Shown: positions 28,535 through 38,051, counted from the first letter of the stretch. The stretch is DNA of 64,000 nt from Vibrio sp. 10N.261.55.A7 (GCF_002877365.1 NZ_MCWZ01000014.1:1-64000), one strand, 5' to 3'. Program-made: numbers and translations. The notes: generated by a model not told the origin, from the letters alone.

Positions 28535-29521
28535 TTATTTACCCCCTTTGCGTAGGCGAGGATCAAGTGCCACGATAAGGATGTCGGCTAGGAAGTTAAA
28601 GAACAGCATAAATAAAGTCATGATGAGTAGCTGACCTTGCAGGACTTGATAGTCACGTGCATGAATAGCATTCAGTAGTACCGTACCAAGACCAGGGTAG
28701 TTGAATATCATCTCGATGATCAGCTGACCGCCGATGGCCATACCTAGCGCCATTGAAAGAGCGGTAACACTTGGAAGCATCGCGTTTCGAGCTGCGTAGT
28801 TAAAGACAACGCGGTTTTCGCTTAGACCTTTACCCTTTGCCATTGTGATGTAATCTTCATTGAGCAGGTTGATCATGTTGTTACGCATGTTGATCAAGAA
28901 GCCACCGATTTGGATGATGGTTGCACAGAAAAGTGGCAATACAGCGTGGTATGCAACATCTTTCAAGAATTCCCAACTTGTCCAGTCTGGAATCGTACCG
29001 GCAGTATAGGCATAAGTAGATGGGAACCATTTAGCGCCATAGGCAAAGGTGTATAGCACCAGCATTGCGACTACAACAGGGGGAACGGCTTGAACCACCA
29101 TCATTCCCGGTGAAATGAATGCGTCATATTTACTGCCACGTTTCCACGCTGCGAAAATACCTAATGTTGAGCCAATACAGAATGCTAGTACTACTGCAGA
29201 ACCCGCTAGGAAAAGAGACCAACCAACAGCGCCACCTAAAACTTCGTTTACAGTTTGAGGGAACGTTTGAATTGAGATACCTAGGTCCCAAGTAAGGATA
29301 CCTTTTAGGTAGATGAAATACTGTTCGTAGATTGGTCCATCAACAAACCCAAGCAGATCTTTCATTGCTGCGATTCGTTCTGGCGTAACCTGTGAATTTG
29401 CATTAGCAAACATCATGGTAACTGGGTCACCAGGCATTGCTCTAGGCAAAATAAAATTCAGTGTTATTGCAAATAAAAGTGCTATCAAATAGAAAGATAA
29501 CCGACGAATAAAGAAACCCAT
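28535..29521 (-). CDS. Chitin oligosaccharide ABC transporter, permease (DppB type)
   Basis: The 328-residue protein begins with a membrane helix and the family motif FILPRAMPGDPVTMMF, has about six helices in all, and carries the ATPase-docking loop around AKGKGLSENRVVFNYAARNAMLP. It resembles DppB/OppB. It is the first gene after the binding-protein gene, separated by 135 bases holding two inverted repeats that probably lower its expression. Confidence 0.92.
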   Translation of the reverse strand: MGFFIRRLSFYLIALLFAITLNFILPRAMPGDPVTMMFANANSQVTPERIAAMKDLLGFVDGPIYEQYFIYLKGILTWDLGISIQTFPQTVNEVLGGAVGWSLFLAGSAVVLAFCIGSTLGIFAAWKRGSKYDAFISPGMMVVQAVPPVVVAMLVLYTFAYGAKWFPSTYAYTAGTIPDWTSWEFLKDVAYHAVLPLFCATIIQIGGFLINMRNNMINLLNEDYITMAKGKGLSENRVVFNYAARNAMLPSVTALSMALGMAIGGQLIIEMIFNYPGLGTVLLNAIHARDYQVLQGQLLIMTLFMLFFNFLADILIVALDPRLRKGGK

Positions 29522-29568
29522 AACTCACACCTTAGTCATCCAGCACTGTTGTGCACCAGATTTAAGAC

Positions 29569-29642
29569 AAAAATCCCCCTGACGCAAAGCGCCACAATTA
29601 ACAGTAGGAGGGGGAAGTGACGGTGCGCAAGGTGCGCACCGT
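29569..29642 (-). terminator. Two stem-loops between binding protein and permease genes
   Basis: In transcription order (right to left) there is a perfect 9-bp stem (bases 29620-29642, ACGGTGCGC with GCGCACCGT), then a second stem of 7 bp (TCCCCCT at 29609-29615 with AGGGGGA at 29574-29580, large loop) followed by TTTTTG on the transcribed strand. The first is a typical 3'-end-protecting hairpin and the second a leaky terminator, which together would give more binding protein than permease. Confidence 0.65.
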
Positions 29643-29656
29643 AAATTAGAACCTAA

Positions 29657-31345
29657 TTAAGACTTAGGCTTTAGATCAAGTACTTGCAGTAGACGTTCTT
29701 GCGTGTTGGTGATTGGCATTGGACGTCCTTGTGGATTCTCTTCATTCCACCAACCCGTGAAACGAGAAGTGTTATATTGAGAAGTGTACGCGCCAGACAT
29801 TACAGGAACAGTTACTTGGTTCTCTGCGATGATGCCTTGGATTGTGTGAGCGATCTTAACTTGCTCATCACGGTCTGCCGTTTGGTAGAAACCATCTAGT
29901 GCTTTATCAAGCTCTTTGTCGTTCCAGTAGTGCAGTGCAAAACGAGGCATGCCTTGGTTTGCTTGGAAACGAGAGTGGTACGCGCTATCCCAGTAAGTGT
30001 ATGGATCTGCACCGTGGAAGTAGTTCGTGTAAGCAACATCATAAGTTGCGTCTAGCATCGCTTGGTTGTAAACAGAGAAGTCAGGAGTCGCTGCTTTCGC
30101 TTTGATGCCTACTTCTTCTAGCATTTCAACACTCAGTTGTACTGTGTTGTTGAAGTCAGTCCAACCGTTTGGTGATTGGATAGCGAGTTCAAGTTTCTTA
30201 CCTGTTGGAGTTTCAACGAAACCATCGCCATTTGTATCAACGAAACCAGCTTCTTTTAGAAGTGCTTTAGCGTTGTCAACGTTGTAAGTCATGAATGGCT
30301 TGTACTTGTTGTACACTTCGTCATCAGACCAAGATGCGAATGCAGCGCCAAGACCTGAAGCGTAATCGTTCACTACACCGCCGCCGTAGAATGCGATTTC
30401 GATGATTGTTTCACGGTCAATAGCCATAGAGAATGCGCGACGGAAATCAATGTTGTTGATAGCTTCTGAGTTACCAGCTTCTGGCGATTTGTAGTTGAAT
30501 ACAAATGCTTGGCTACCGCCAGCAGGGTACCAGTATTTGTTATCTGGGCTAGCTGCTGCGTAAGTGCTGTCTACGTCAGGAATGAAAGAGTAAGACCAGT
30601 CAAACTGACCGCTTAGAACTTGACCTAGGAACTGCTCGTTACCAGCAACTTGTGGTAGACGTAGACAGTCAACATCTAGGTTGTCTGCATCCCAGTAGTT
30701 AGGGTTACGACACTGAGTGTAAAGTTGAGGAGTGAAGGTTTCGATCTCAGTAAATGGACCTGTACCCACTGGGTTTTCGTTAGTGAAGCGTGATGGATCT
30801 TCAACCTTGCTCCATACGTGCTCTGCAACAATAGATACTTTGTTGATTAGGTATGGAAGGTTTGAGTTTGCTTCTGTTAGATCGAAAGTCACTGTGTTGC
30901 CTGATGCAGTGATTTTGTCTAAACGAGCGTTGATACCTGTGCGGTCAAGCTCAGGGTGCTTTTTAAGCATGTTAAATGTAAATGCTACATCTTCTGCTGT
31001 AAATGCTTCACCATCAGACCATTTTACACCGTCACGGATGACAAAAGAAACTTGCTTTAGGTCATCTGACATTTTGTAGCTTTCTGCCAAACGTAATACA
31101 GGCTCATTCCCTTTTAATTCGTTAAAAACAACTAGTGGCTCATAGATGAAATCTTGAACTGTATCTAGCTGAGTTTGTAGATAAGGGTTGAAGTTACGAA
31201 CGAAAGTTGGGAAAAACTTTGGAACTACAGTTAGTTCACTACGTTCTGATGCAGAGGCGATTGGTGCTGTAACTACAGTAGTCGCTGCTGCAAGTACTGC
31301 AAACGCTAACTTTGTTTTTTTTAAATTGGCAAGCATAGCTGTCAT
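29657..31345 (-). CDS. Periplasmic chitin oligosaccharide-binding protein
   Basis: This 562-residue solute-binding protein of the oligopeptide (SBP family 5) type carries (GlcNAc)n to the ABC permease, and in vibrios it also holds the sensor ChiS inactive when free of ligand. A signal peptide covers about residues 1-34, with an Ala-rich core ending ASA. The ATG at 31345 is chosen because AAGGA lies 7 bases upstream; the frame extends to a GTG at 31375 without a comparable site. It is the first gene of the operon, with a leader of about 150 bases and repeat elements upstream. Confidence 0.93.
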   Translation of the reverse strand: MTAMLANLKKTKLAFAVLAAATTVVTAPIASASERSELTVVPKFFPTFVRNFNPYLQTQLDTVQDFIYEPLVVFNELKGNEPVLRLAESYKMSDDLKQVSFVIRDGVKWSDGEAFTAEDVAFTFNMLKKHPELDRTGINARLDKITASGNTVTFDLTEANSNLPYLINKVSIVAEHVWSKVEDPSRFTNENPVGTGPFTEIETFTPQLYTQCRNPNYWDADNLDVDCLRLPQVAGNEQFLGQVLSGQFDWSYSFIPDVDSTYAAASPDNKYWYPAGGSQAFVFNYKSPEAGNSEAINNIDFRRAFSMAIDRETIIEIAFYGGGVVNDYASGLGAAFASWSDDEVYNKYKPFMTYNVDNAKALLKEAGFVDTNGDGFVETPTGKKLELAIQSPNGWTDFNNTVQLSVEMLEEVGIKAKAATPDFSVYNQAMLDATYDVAYTNYFHGADPYTYWDSAYHSRFQANQGMPRFALHYWNDKELDKALDGFYQTADRDEQVKIAHTIQGIIAENQVTVPVMSGAYTSQYNTSRFTGWWNEENPQGRPMPITNTQERLLQVLDLKPKS

Positions 31346-31401
31346 AGCTGTGTCCTTACTTTTGTTTAGTTTCACTAATGGATGTGAATGTCATCAATTG
31401 A

Positions 31402-31425
31402 TTAACACTCCCCAAGGCATACCAT
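31402..31425 (-). CDS. Possible 7-codon leader ORF of the chitin operon
   Basis: On the minus strand an ATG at 31425 reads M-V-C-L-G-E-C and stops at TAA. It has a good GAAGGA ribosome binding site (31432-31437) 6 bases upstream and ends about 57 bases before the binding-protein start. Such short ORFs arise by chance, but the spacing to the ribosome binding site is ideal. Confidence 0.3.
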   Translation of the reverse strand: MVCLGEC

Positions 31426-31541
31426 TGTTTATCCTTCGAGTTGCTTTAAGCGATTGGCTAGAAACAATTCAATACAAAGTGGCCTGTAAGCCTTAGGCCC
31501 TATAAGAAAACACTGTGCCGGACTTTTTTTCAAACACCATT

Positions 31542-31590
31542 CCCGTCAAAAACGTTAAAACCTGCATGCTCTCCGTCATTAACGTTAAAA
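31542..31590 (-). promoter_or_regulatory. Pair of 19-bp direct repeats upstream of the chitin operon
   Basis: CCCGTCAAAAACGTTAAAA (31542-31560) and TCCGTCATTAACGTTAAAA (31572-31590) match at 16 of 19 positions and start exactly 30 bases apart, close to three helical turns, so two protein molecules could bind on one face. They lie about 200 to 245 bases upstream of the first gene. A transcription activator such as ChiS is the natural candidate, but that is inference. Confidence 0.55.
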
Positions 31591-31851
31591 ATTCGTTTTG
31601 TGATTATTTTTTGTTCTAGATTATACGCAGTTCAACATCTCACTTTTGACGTTATACTCCACAGTTTGTAAGTGGTTACTATTCCAATTGATCTTATTTT
31701 GCAGGGCTTTTATTTCTCACTTTGATTATTGAGATCTCCGTCACTAGCCATTATTTACGTTAATTATACGTGAAAATTAAATCTGACGTATTGTTGTGAC
31801 TCGCTTCTCAATATTCAAACGTAAACGACTTTTCAACGAGAGAATTGCTTT

Positions 31852-32114
31852 TTAGCACAAGAATTCATCCAAATATTGCGTTGTTAGTTCAGTAAATTTA
31901 CGAGGAAAAATAACCCTATAACTCTGTTGGTGTTTTTTCCTAGGGAGCCTTAGATGAGGCTTTGTCGCTGTATAGCTCAGTGCCATCCACCTTAAGTGCG
32001 AGGCCTTTAGAAGTTGTAGAGTTGGGGGTGAATGCGGTTCGACGGACTAGCAACAGGAGAGGACGATAGGGGAGTGAATCGTAACTGTGAGAGCAGAAGG
32101 AGAGACTCTCTATA
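31852..32114 (-). repeat. Possible dispersed repeat or structured element
   Basis: On the minus strand this block is open in two overlapping frames that both look protein-like: a 44-codon ORF from ATG 31986 to 31852 (MALSYTATKPHLRLPRKK...) and another frame with no good start reading ...TSKGLALKVDGTELYSDKASSKAP. Both remind me of short hypothetical proteins predicted repeatedly in Vibrio genomes, which would fit a dispersed intergenic repeat, but I cannot search. The block also contains short inverted repeats (AGCCTTAGATGAGGCT; AGAGACTCTCT). No real gene is claimed. Confidence 0.35.
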
Positions 32115-32116
32115 GA

Positions 32117-32145
32117 ACAAAAAAAGGCCTGTATAAACAGGCCTT
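32117..32145 (-). terminator. Terminator of chiS
   Basis: On the minus strand a perfect 9-bp stem (AAGGCCTGT with ACAGGCCTT, 4-base loop) is followed by a long T tract, about 20 bases after the chiS stop. Confidence 0.92.
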
Positions 32146-32164
32146 AGGGGGATATCTACGAAAC

Positions 32165-35100
32165 TTAGCTAGTTAACAACTTTTGCAGTTTATCTCTGAG
32201 TACCATTAAGTGAGATCGTTGTGGACTCGACTCCTGACAGTGTTCCAATATGTAATCAATAGAATTGAGCACTGTTCTCCAACGTGGGGTGTTGGGCAGC
32301 GTCTCTTTACGGAGGTACTTATCCAGGGTTCGAGTTTGCAGAGTACTTCGGTCAAGGTACACACGCCACAATCCACTCTGTTCAGCGAAAGCGAATTTAG
32401 TCTGGCCTGTCACCCTCTCCCAATAATCGATAGCACTTGTCATCGCTTCAACTAGAACCTCTCTCATCACATCTTGTCGTGATTGAGTTTCTCCTCCAGC
32501 ACGGTCAGCTATTCGAGTGAACTCACCACCTAGCTCTTTGAGCTGTTGAAGTTTTTCCTTGTCTCCTTCGAATGCATAGCTAGATAACGCCTCAATCGCT
32601 GTTTCTAGGTTTCCTATTCTCGCTGCATTGACACTTCCGCCAACGTTAAAGATGTACATCGCTTTCAAGCCAGATTCTTCTGGCAGCTTAAGAATATCGG
32701 TAGAGATGTTTTGGCGAATGTCCTCAATGTAAATATCTATATTGCCGCAATAGTGCTCTTGTTCAACCAGAAGGTATTTAGGCGCAATCATTTCATCGGC
32801 AATGGAGCGCTTTAATTGCTCTGGTGTGCGTTTGAACAACTTAGATGCGGCTTCATTGGCAAAACGGACCTTGTTGTCGTCTCGAATACAGACAATCGCT
32901 TCGGGAGCGGATTCTAATTGCTCGAGTAAACGACCTTGTGTCTCAAGCAAGCTTGCTTCAACCATCGCTCTGTGTTTCAGCTCTATTTGCAGTTTAGAGT
33001 TTTCAATTCGACGTTTTTCGGCTTGGCTAGCCGCGAGGTGCGCCGTAATTCGAGCGGCTAACTCTTGTTTATTAAAGGGTTTAGACAAGTAGTCATTGGC
33101 GCCAGCTTCGAATCCACGTACTCGGTCGTCAGACTGGTTTAGAGCGGTCAACATGATGACGGGTAATTCTGAATGGTCATATTGCTCTCGTAGTTTTTCG
33201 CAGACGCTGTAACCAGAAAGCCCAGGCATCATGACGTCGAGCAGCAATAGCTCCGGTTTCTCTTTTTCAACCTGCTCCAGCGCTTCATTGCCGTCTTTTG
33301 CGGTTCTGACTCTATAACCTTCAATACGTAAGAAGCTATCTAGAATGCGAAGGTTGACGGGCTCATCATCAGCAATGAGAAGCAGTGGCCCTTGCGGGTT
33401 CTCCGGAAGGCTGTTCTGATCTGGCAGTACAATCTCATTCAGATCTGGTGCGTTAAAATGGCTGGTTTCTCCGAATCCAGCGGCTTCAATCTCACTGTCC
33501 AGTGCGAGTGGAAGAGTGAAACTGAAAGTCGTTCCCACCATCGGCTGGCTGCTTACGTAGAGTGAGCCATTCATCAATTCGATTAACTGGCGACTAATAG
33601 ATAGCCCCAGGCCTGTTCCCTGCCTATAACGACTAGAATCTGAGCCAGCTTGAATCAATGGTTCAAAGATATGTTCCAACTGTTCAGCGGGTATCCCTTG
33701 GCCAGTATCGACCACTTGTACTCGTAGATTATCGTCGACGACATTCGCTGAGATTACAATCTTGCCTTCAGAAGTAAATTTAATGGCATTACCAATAAGG
33801 TTGTAAAGCACTTGCTCCAAGCGTTGTGGGTCAGCCGAAACCCATAACATTTCATCGGGTACTTGGTTGATGATACGGATTGGCTTGTTGCCAAGTAAGT
33901 GGTGAGAGAGCTCTAGAACTAAACGGGTCGCGCTGGATAGATCGACAGCACAAGTATTAATGTCAAGATTTCCATAACGCATTTTATGGTAGTCCAACAA
34001 ATCATCGACCAAGGTCGTTAGGCGCTGCCCACTACTTATAATGATGTTGAGTTGGTATTTATGATCGGCGGTAATTGGGCCGTTCGCCCCTGAGACTAAT
34101 GACTCAGCAATGCCGACCATGCCATGTAAAGGGGTGCGAAGTTCATGAGAGGTGGTGGCTAAGAATTCATCTTTTAGCTTGTTGGCTAGGTGTAACTCTT
34201 CATTCTGTTTCTTGATTAAGTGAAGGTTACTTTCTAGCTCACTATTTTGAGACTTTATGAGGATCATCTTTTCGCGTATTGAACGTTGCATACGCTCAAA
34301 GCTAACGGCTAAGCGCCCAATCTCATCTTTACGTTCCGTGTTAATCATCGTTTCATCGAGATCACCCGCTGAAACCTTTTCCGCAGCCCAGGTCAGTTTT
34401 AGCAGTGGCGATGTAATGAAGTTTGATAGGTAGTGAGAAGCGATAACCACAAGTACTAAAGCGGTCAGCATAGCGATGACAAACAGTTTCTCAAGTTGGT
34501 GGACGCGAGCAAATGCCTCTTTCTCTGCGACTTCAACCACGATGGCCCAGTTTAGGTCTCTAAAGCTGATAGGGCTGTAAGCCGCGATAGTTTTTTCATT
34601 TTCGGTGTTTGTATAAGTGCCAACAGAGTTCAAACCTTGTAGCGCTAACTTAATCACTTCGGTACTGGTTGCGATATCGTCTTGTTGAAAAGCCATGGTT
34701 CGACTTTGTTCATCTTGTCCAACGAGCAATGTTCTCATCGAAGAGGTTTTACTGATGTCTGCAATCAGTTTCGTTATGCCATTGTTTGGTAGCCTAAACA
34801 TCGCATAGCTATGGAGGTAGCCCTGTTGGATGATCGGTGCCCCAAGCCAAGCGACAGATTTCCCTTCGCTATTGGGAGAAAAATCAGAGATGATGACTGG
34901 CGTAAAATCGGGATTGGTTGAATGTTTTTCTTTTAAGATCGTTTGTAACTTTTTGAACGCTAAACCGAGGTTGTCATCCTTGTAATTGCCCGTAACAAGG
35001 TTGGTTCCGAAATAGTCATATTTATAAATAGAGTAAGTCACATTACCTGTTCGATCGACAAGCAAAATATCCTCAAAATCAGAACGTTTAAGTAGCTCTT

Positions 35101-35554
35101 GATAGGCCCAGTGATAGCGCTTGTGTAGCAGTCGGTATCGTTCACTTCCTGCATAAGAGGTTGATTGTGGAAGAATTGACGTACGAATCTGATCGCCTGA
35201 GCCTTCGATAAATCTTTGCTGAGCATGACTTCTTGCTTGTTCTATGTCTGGGCCCAAGTTCTGAAAGGCGTTAACCAGTCCATAGAAGCGGCCACCACTT
35301 GCGTGAGCGAGTTCTGAGCGCACAAAGCCCATAACCTCAGACTCTTTAGCATAGAGATAGTCGATAACTTGCTGTCGCTTGGTGTCTCGAACGGAGGTGA
35401 CATGCGATGTACTCTGCTCTTGAAGATCGGTACTGTGTGAATGGAGGAAAAACAGTGCCACGACGGTCAAAGGCGTAAGGCTTAGAACCAAGAATGCCAA
35501 CATCAAGGTGTTTTGGAGGCGTTTGAATTTTTGTTTGCGATAAAACCTGAACAT
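32165..35554 (-). CDS. chiS: Chitin catabolic hybrid sensor histidine kinase ChiS
   Basis: ChiS is the inner-membrane master regulator of chitin use, held in check by the periplasmic chitin oligosaccharide-binding protein and reported in V. cholerae to bind DNA itself. The 1129 residues comprise a membrane helix (about 16-38), a long periplasmic sensor domain (about 40-355), a second helix (about 356-376), a HAMP region (about 377-430), a histidine kinase with phospho-acceptor His470 (TTSHELRTPLHG), ATP-binding motifs (DTGQG, GTGLGL), a receiver domain with Asp773 (LLLDVMMPG), and a C-terminal region of about 280 residues. Both phosphorylation residues lie one position from those I recall for V. 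cholerae (469 and 772). Confidence 0.96.
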   Translation of the reverse strand: MFRFYRKQKFKRLQNTLMLAFLVLSLTPLTVVALFFLHSHSTDLQEQSTSHVTSVRDTKRQQVIDYLYAKESEVMGFVRSELAHASGGRFYGLVNAFQNLGPDIEQARSHAQQRFIEGSGDQIRTSILPQSTSYAGSERYRLLHKRYHWAYQELLKRSDFEDILLVDRTGNVTYSIYKYDYFGTNLVTGNYKDDNLGLAFKKLQTILKEKHSTNPDFTPVIISDFSPNSEGKSVAWLGAPIIQQGYLHSYAMFRLPNNGITKLIADISKTSSMRTLLVGQDEQSRTMAFQQDDIATSTEVIKLALQGLNSVGTYTNTENEKTIAAYSPISFRDLNWAIVVEVAEKEAFARVHQLEKLFVIAMLTALVLVVIASHYLSNFITSPLLKLTWAAEKVSAGDLDETMINTERKDEIGRLAVSFERMQRSIREKMILIKSQNSELESNLHLIKKQNEELHLANKLKDEFLATTSHELRTPLHGMVGIAESLVSGANGPITADHKYQLNIIISSGQRLTTLVDDLLDYHKMRYGNLDINTCAVDLSSATRLVLELSHHLLGNKPIRIINQVPDEMLWVSADPQRLEQVLYNLIGNAIKFTSEGKIVISANVVDDNLRVQVVDTGQGIPAEQLEHIFEPLIQAGSDSSRYRQGTGLGLSISRQLIELMNGSLYVSSQPMVGTTFSFTLPLALDSEIEAAGFGETSHFNAPDLNEIVLPDQNSLPENPQGPLLLIADDEPVNLRILDSFLRIEGYRVRTAKDGNEALEQVEKEKPELLLLDVMMPGLSGYSVCEKLREQYDHSELPVIMLTALNQSDDRVRGFEAGANDYLSKPFNKQELAARITAHLAASQAEKRRIENSKLQIELKHRAMVEASLLETQGRLLEQLESAPEAIVCIRDDNKVRFANEAASKLFKRTPEQLKRSIADEMIAPKYLLVEQEHYCGNIDIYIEDIRQNISTDILKLPEESGLKAMYIFNVGGSVNAARIGNLETAIEALSSYAFEGDKEKLQQLKELGGEFTRIADRAGGETQSRQDVMREVLVEAMTSAIDYWERVTGQTKFAFAEQSGLWRVYLDRSTLQTRTLDKYLRKETLPNTPRWRTVLNSIDYILEHCQESSPQRSHLMVLRDKLQKLLTS

Positions 35555-35767
35555 AATAAGGCGTTACTTTCCTTTCAGTAAATGATGAAACCAGTTTCAC
35601 CAAGCAAAGTAAAAATGCGTAGAATGACAAAATTAACGAGTTTTTTTCCTTTGACAAGTAAGTCAGTAGCAATTCGTGTTCAAAGGCGCATAAAAGCACC
35701 AATTCGCAGAGCTTTGGCGACGGATTAGACGTATTTCTTAAGGCGCTTAATCCGTACGTTTAGTTGG

Positions 35768-36793
35768 CTAACCTTTGTTTGCGTTGTAGATGGCAAATTT
35801 ATTGGTCTTATTTAGCGTCTCACAATGACCAAATGCATTTTCTATGATCGGTATGTATTTTAAGAAACTATTAGCCACAATCACCAATTGGCCCATATGT
35901 TTTAACTTGCTTGGCGCTTCGGCTAATAAGGTTTCCGTCGCACTGTAGCTAGTATCTAGGCCTGAATGAAATGGCGGATTACTGACAATAAATTGGTAGT
36001 CTTTACTGCAATCTGAATAGACATCACTGGCAAATATGTTCCCGGTTAAACCATTTGCCAGGAGTGTTTGCTTTGTTGAGGCAACGGCCAACGCACTAAT
36101 ATCACAGCTTTCTAACTCTATATCGGGATTTTGGCTCGCCATGACCGCGCTTAGAACGCCGGCTCCACAACCGAAATCGAGTACTTTGCCTTTAAGTGTT
36201 GGTAGTGTGTCGAGTAAAAGCTTGCTACCGACATCGAACTCACCATGGCTAAAGACGCCCGGCAGGCTTTTAATGGTTAATTCTTGGTTGTTGTAATTAA
36301 CCTGATAACTCTTATACCAATCTTCTAACGAGAAACGAGCTGGTTGCTCTAAGCATTGTCCCCAGTAGAAAGAGCAGCGCCTCGCGGAGTCAAACTTAGT
36401 AATAGGCCCATAAGTTTTGAACATCTTTTCAATGCTTCGTACTCCAGAACGATTTTCACCGACAACGACAATTTCGGTATCTTTTCCAAGCTTACTCAGT
36501 AGCATTGTAAGCAAAAACTCTGCTTCCGCTTTCGCTTTAGGCCAATAGAGTAGAATCATATCTGCTTGGGTTGACTCCGTTAATTCGGCGCCAAAATAGC
36601 AGTTAAGCTGGGAGTGCGTTTTTACCTGTCTGTAATAACCATAGTTTGTCGTGTAGATGGATACCGATTCACAGTGATCAACTAACTCTAGAGGAAACAG
36701 ATCTTCGGCTTCTCCGGCAACTAGGACATGCTTCCCGTTGAAATAAGCAAGTTGGCGTTGTGCGATTTGACTAGGGGTAGTATATGCAGACAT
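35768..36793 (-). CDS. rsmC: 16S rRNA (guanine-1207-N2)-methyltransferase
   Basis: RsmC uses S-adenosylmethionine to methylate G1207 of 16S rRNA in the small subunit. The 341 residues contain two related domains: an N-terminal pseudo-methyltransferase half (about 1-155) and a catalytic C-terminal half with the AdoMet loop [12 protein letters not shown] and the active-site motif NPPFHSG. Length and order match the family. It lies alone between chiS and perM. An inverted repeat just after its stop (CGGATTA with TAATCCG, 35721-35754) has no T tract. Confidence 0.95.
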   Translation of the reverse strand: MSAYTTPSQIAQRQLAYFNGKHVLVAGEAEDLFPLELVDHCESVSIYTTNYGYYRQVKTHSQLNCYFGAELTESTQADMILLYWPKAKAEAEFLLTMLLSKLGKDTEIVVVGENRSGVRSIEKMFKTYGPITKFDSARRCSFYWGQCLEQPARFSLEDWYKSYQVNYNNQELTIKSLPGVFSHGEFDVGSKLLLDTLPTLKGKVLDFGCGAGVLSAVMASQNPDIELESCDISALAVASTKQTLLANGLTGNIFASDVYSDCSKDYQFIVSNPPFHSGLDTSYSATETLLAEAPSKLKHMGQLVIVANSFLKYIPIIENAFGHCETLNKTNKFAIYNANKG

Positions 36794-36870
36794 GGTTCAT
36801 TCTGTAGTAGATCAAGTGAGGGCTGATTTTCTCACAATCTGCCCTCTGCTAGAAGTCTTTCGTGTTGGGG

Positions 36871-37956
36871 TTAACTATTATCTTGCTTGGTTAGGAAACC
36901 CTTGAAATCCTCTTCATAGATTGTAAACAACACGATGGTGATGGCAAAAATCAACGGCCCGTAAATAAGTCCTATTAAACCAAAGAGTTGTATACCACCA
37001 AGCAGTGAGAAAAATATCATCAGTGTATTCATACCCGCACTGCCTTGCATGAGCAAAGGGCGCAGTAGATTATCGATAGAACCGACAATAGCAACACTCC
37101 AGATAGCCAAGAAAATTGCCCAATTCGTATCGCCGGTCAAGTAGAGGTAAACAGTCGCGGGAATCCAGATAAGTGCAGTACCGACAACCGGAATAAAGGA
37201 CGCAAAGCCCATCATTGTTCCCCAGAACAACCCCGGAAAGCCAGCTAGCCACATGCCTATTCCGCCAGCAAAGCCTTGAGCGATTGCCGTTAGAAAGGAT
37301 CCCATGACTGCGGATTTAGAGACTTGTTCAATTTCTGTTAAGAGTCGATCTTCTTGGCTACGAGATAAAGGCAGTATGTGACGGATTGCGCTGATGATTT
37401 TGTCATGATCACGAAGCAAGAAAAACAATACAAACAGCATTAAGAAGAAATCCATAAGAAAATGGGTCGCGTTACCCAAAATCTTTGCGCTTATAGCAAC
37501 GAGGCTCGATCCAAATGTCGTGGCAAACTGCCCAATCTTTGTGGCAATTTCTTGAGGCTTAATCTCATCAAACGGCAGGTAAGTGTTAGCAAATGCGAGG
37601 GCCTTTACGACCAAGGGGTGCTCTAACAGTGTATTGATTCCACCATGAGTCACCCACTGGTAGGTACTGTGCGAAAAAGTCGACCCTTGTTGAACGATAG
37701 CAGCAAAAACAACCAACAAAGGAAGAACAATAATGAAGGTCAAAATAACACAAGACAAGAGAGAGACTGTGTTCTTGTGTTTCGGAAGCTTCTTTTCTAA
37801 CCAATCATGGATTGGAAACATGAGTAACGAAATAATAAACGCCATAACGATGGAGTTGACGTACGGTTCAACCAGTAAATAGCAGGCATAAGCCGAAGCT
37901 ATGAGTGCAGCAATTAATACCCAATGGCTAGAGTTTATTTGAACTTTGTCCTTCAC
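36871..37956 (-). CDS. perM: AI-2E family transporter, PerM-like
   Basis: The 361-residue protein has about eight membrane helices, including an N-terminal pair, a central soluble stretch and the conserved C-terminal GLIGLIYGPLIFA segment of the AI-2E/PerM family. Members have been linked to export of autoinducer-2 or to Na+/H+ exchange, and E. coli PerM was called a permease without a proven substrate. I would not assign a cargo from sequence. It is transcribed alone, divergently from the small gene at 38052. Confidence 0.9.
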   Translation of the reverse strand: MKDKVQINSSHWVLIAALIASAYACYLLVEPYVNSIVMAFIISLLMFPIHDWLEKKLPKHKNTVSLLSCVILTFIIVLPLLVVFAAIVQQGSTFSHSTYQWVTHGGINTLLEHPLVVKALAFANTYLPFDEIKPQEIATKIGQFATTFGSSLVAISAKILGNATHFLMDFFLMLFVLFFLLRDHDKIISAIRHILPLSRSQEDRLLTEIEQVSKSAVMGSFLTAIAQGFAGGIGMWLAGFPGLFWGTMMGFASFIPVVGTALIWIPATVYLYLTGDTNWAIFLAIWSVAIVGSIDNLLRPLLMQGSAGMNTLMIFFSLLGGIQLFGLIGLIYGPLIFAITIVLFTIYEEDFKGFLTKQDNS

Positions 37957-38051
37957 TTCGATGCCCTACGTTCATGTGTGTTATGTCATAATGACGGTAA
38001 ATCAAAATGTTATCAATGTACTCGTTAATAGAGAACCCAAAGGAGAGCTGA

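Larger units (their letters stand above)
31346..32164. other. Regulatory region between chiS and the chitin operon
   Basis: This 819-base gap holds, from the operon outwards: a 7-codon leader ORF (31402-31425), a possible -10 (TATAGG on the minus strand, 31499-31504), two 19-bp direct repeats (31542-31560 and 31572-31590), a weak inverted repeat GTAAGTGGTTAC (31668-31679) that might be a SlmA-like site, a CRP-like site TGTGA-N6-TCTCA (31795-31810), an unexplained repeat-like block (31852-32114), and the chiS terminator. ChiS and SlmA have been reported to activate this promoter in V. cholerae; which motifs here they use is inference. Confidence 0.55.

Noticed and set aside
31668-31679. GTAAGTGGTTAC as a SlmA operator
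   Set aside because: Only about four of six positions per half agree with an inverted repeat, too weak to call as a separate feature.
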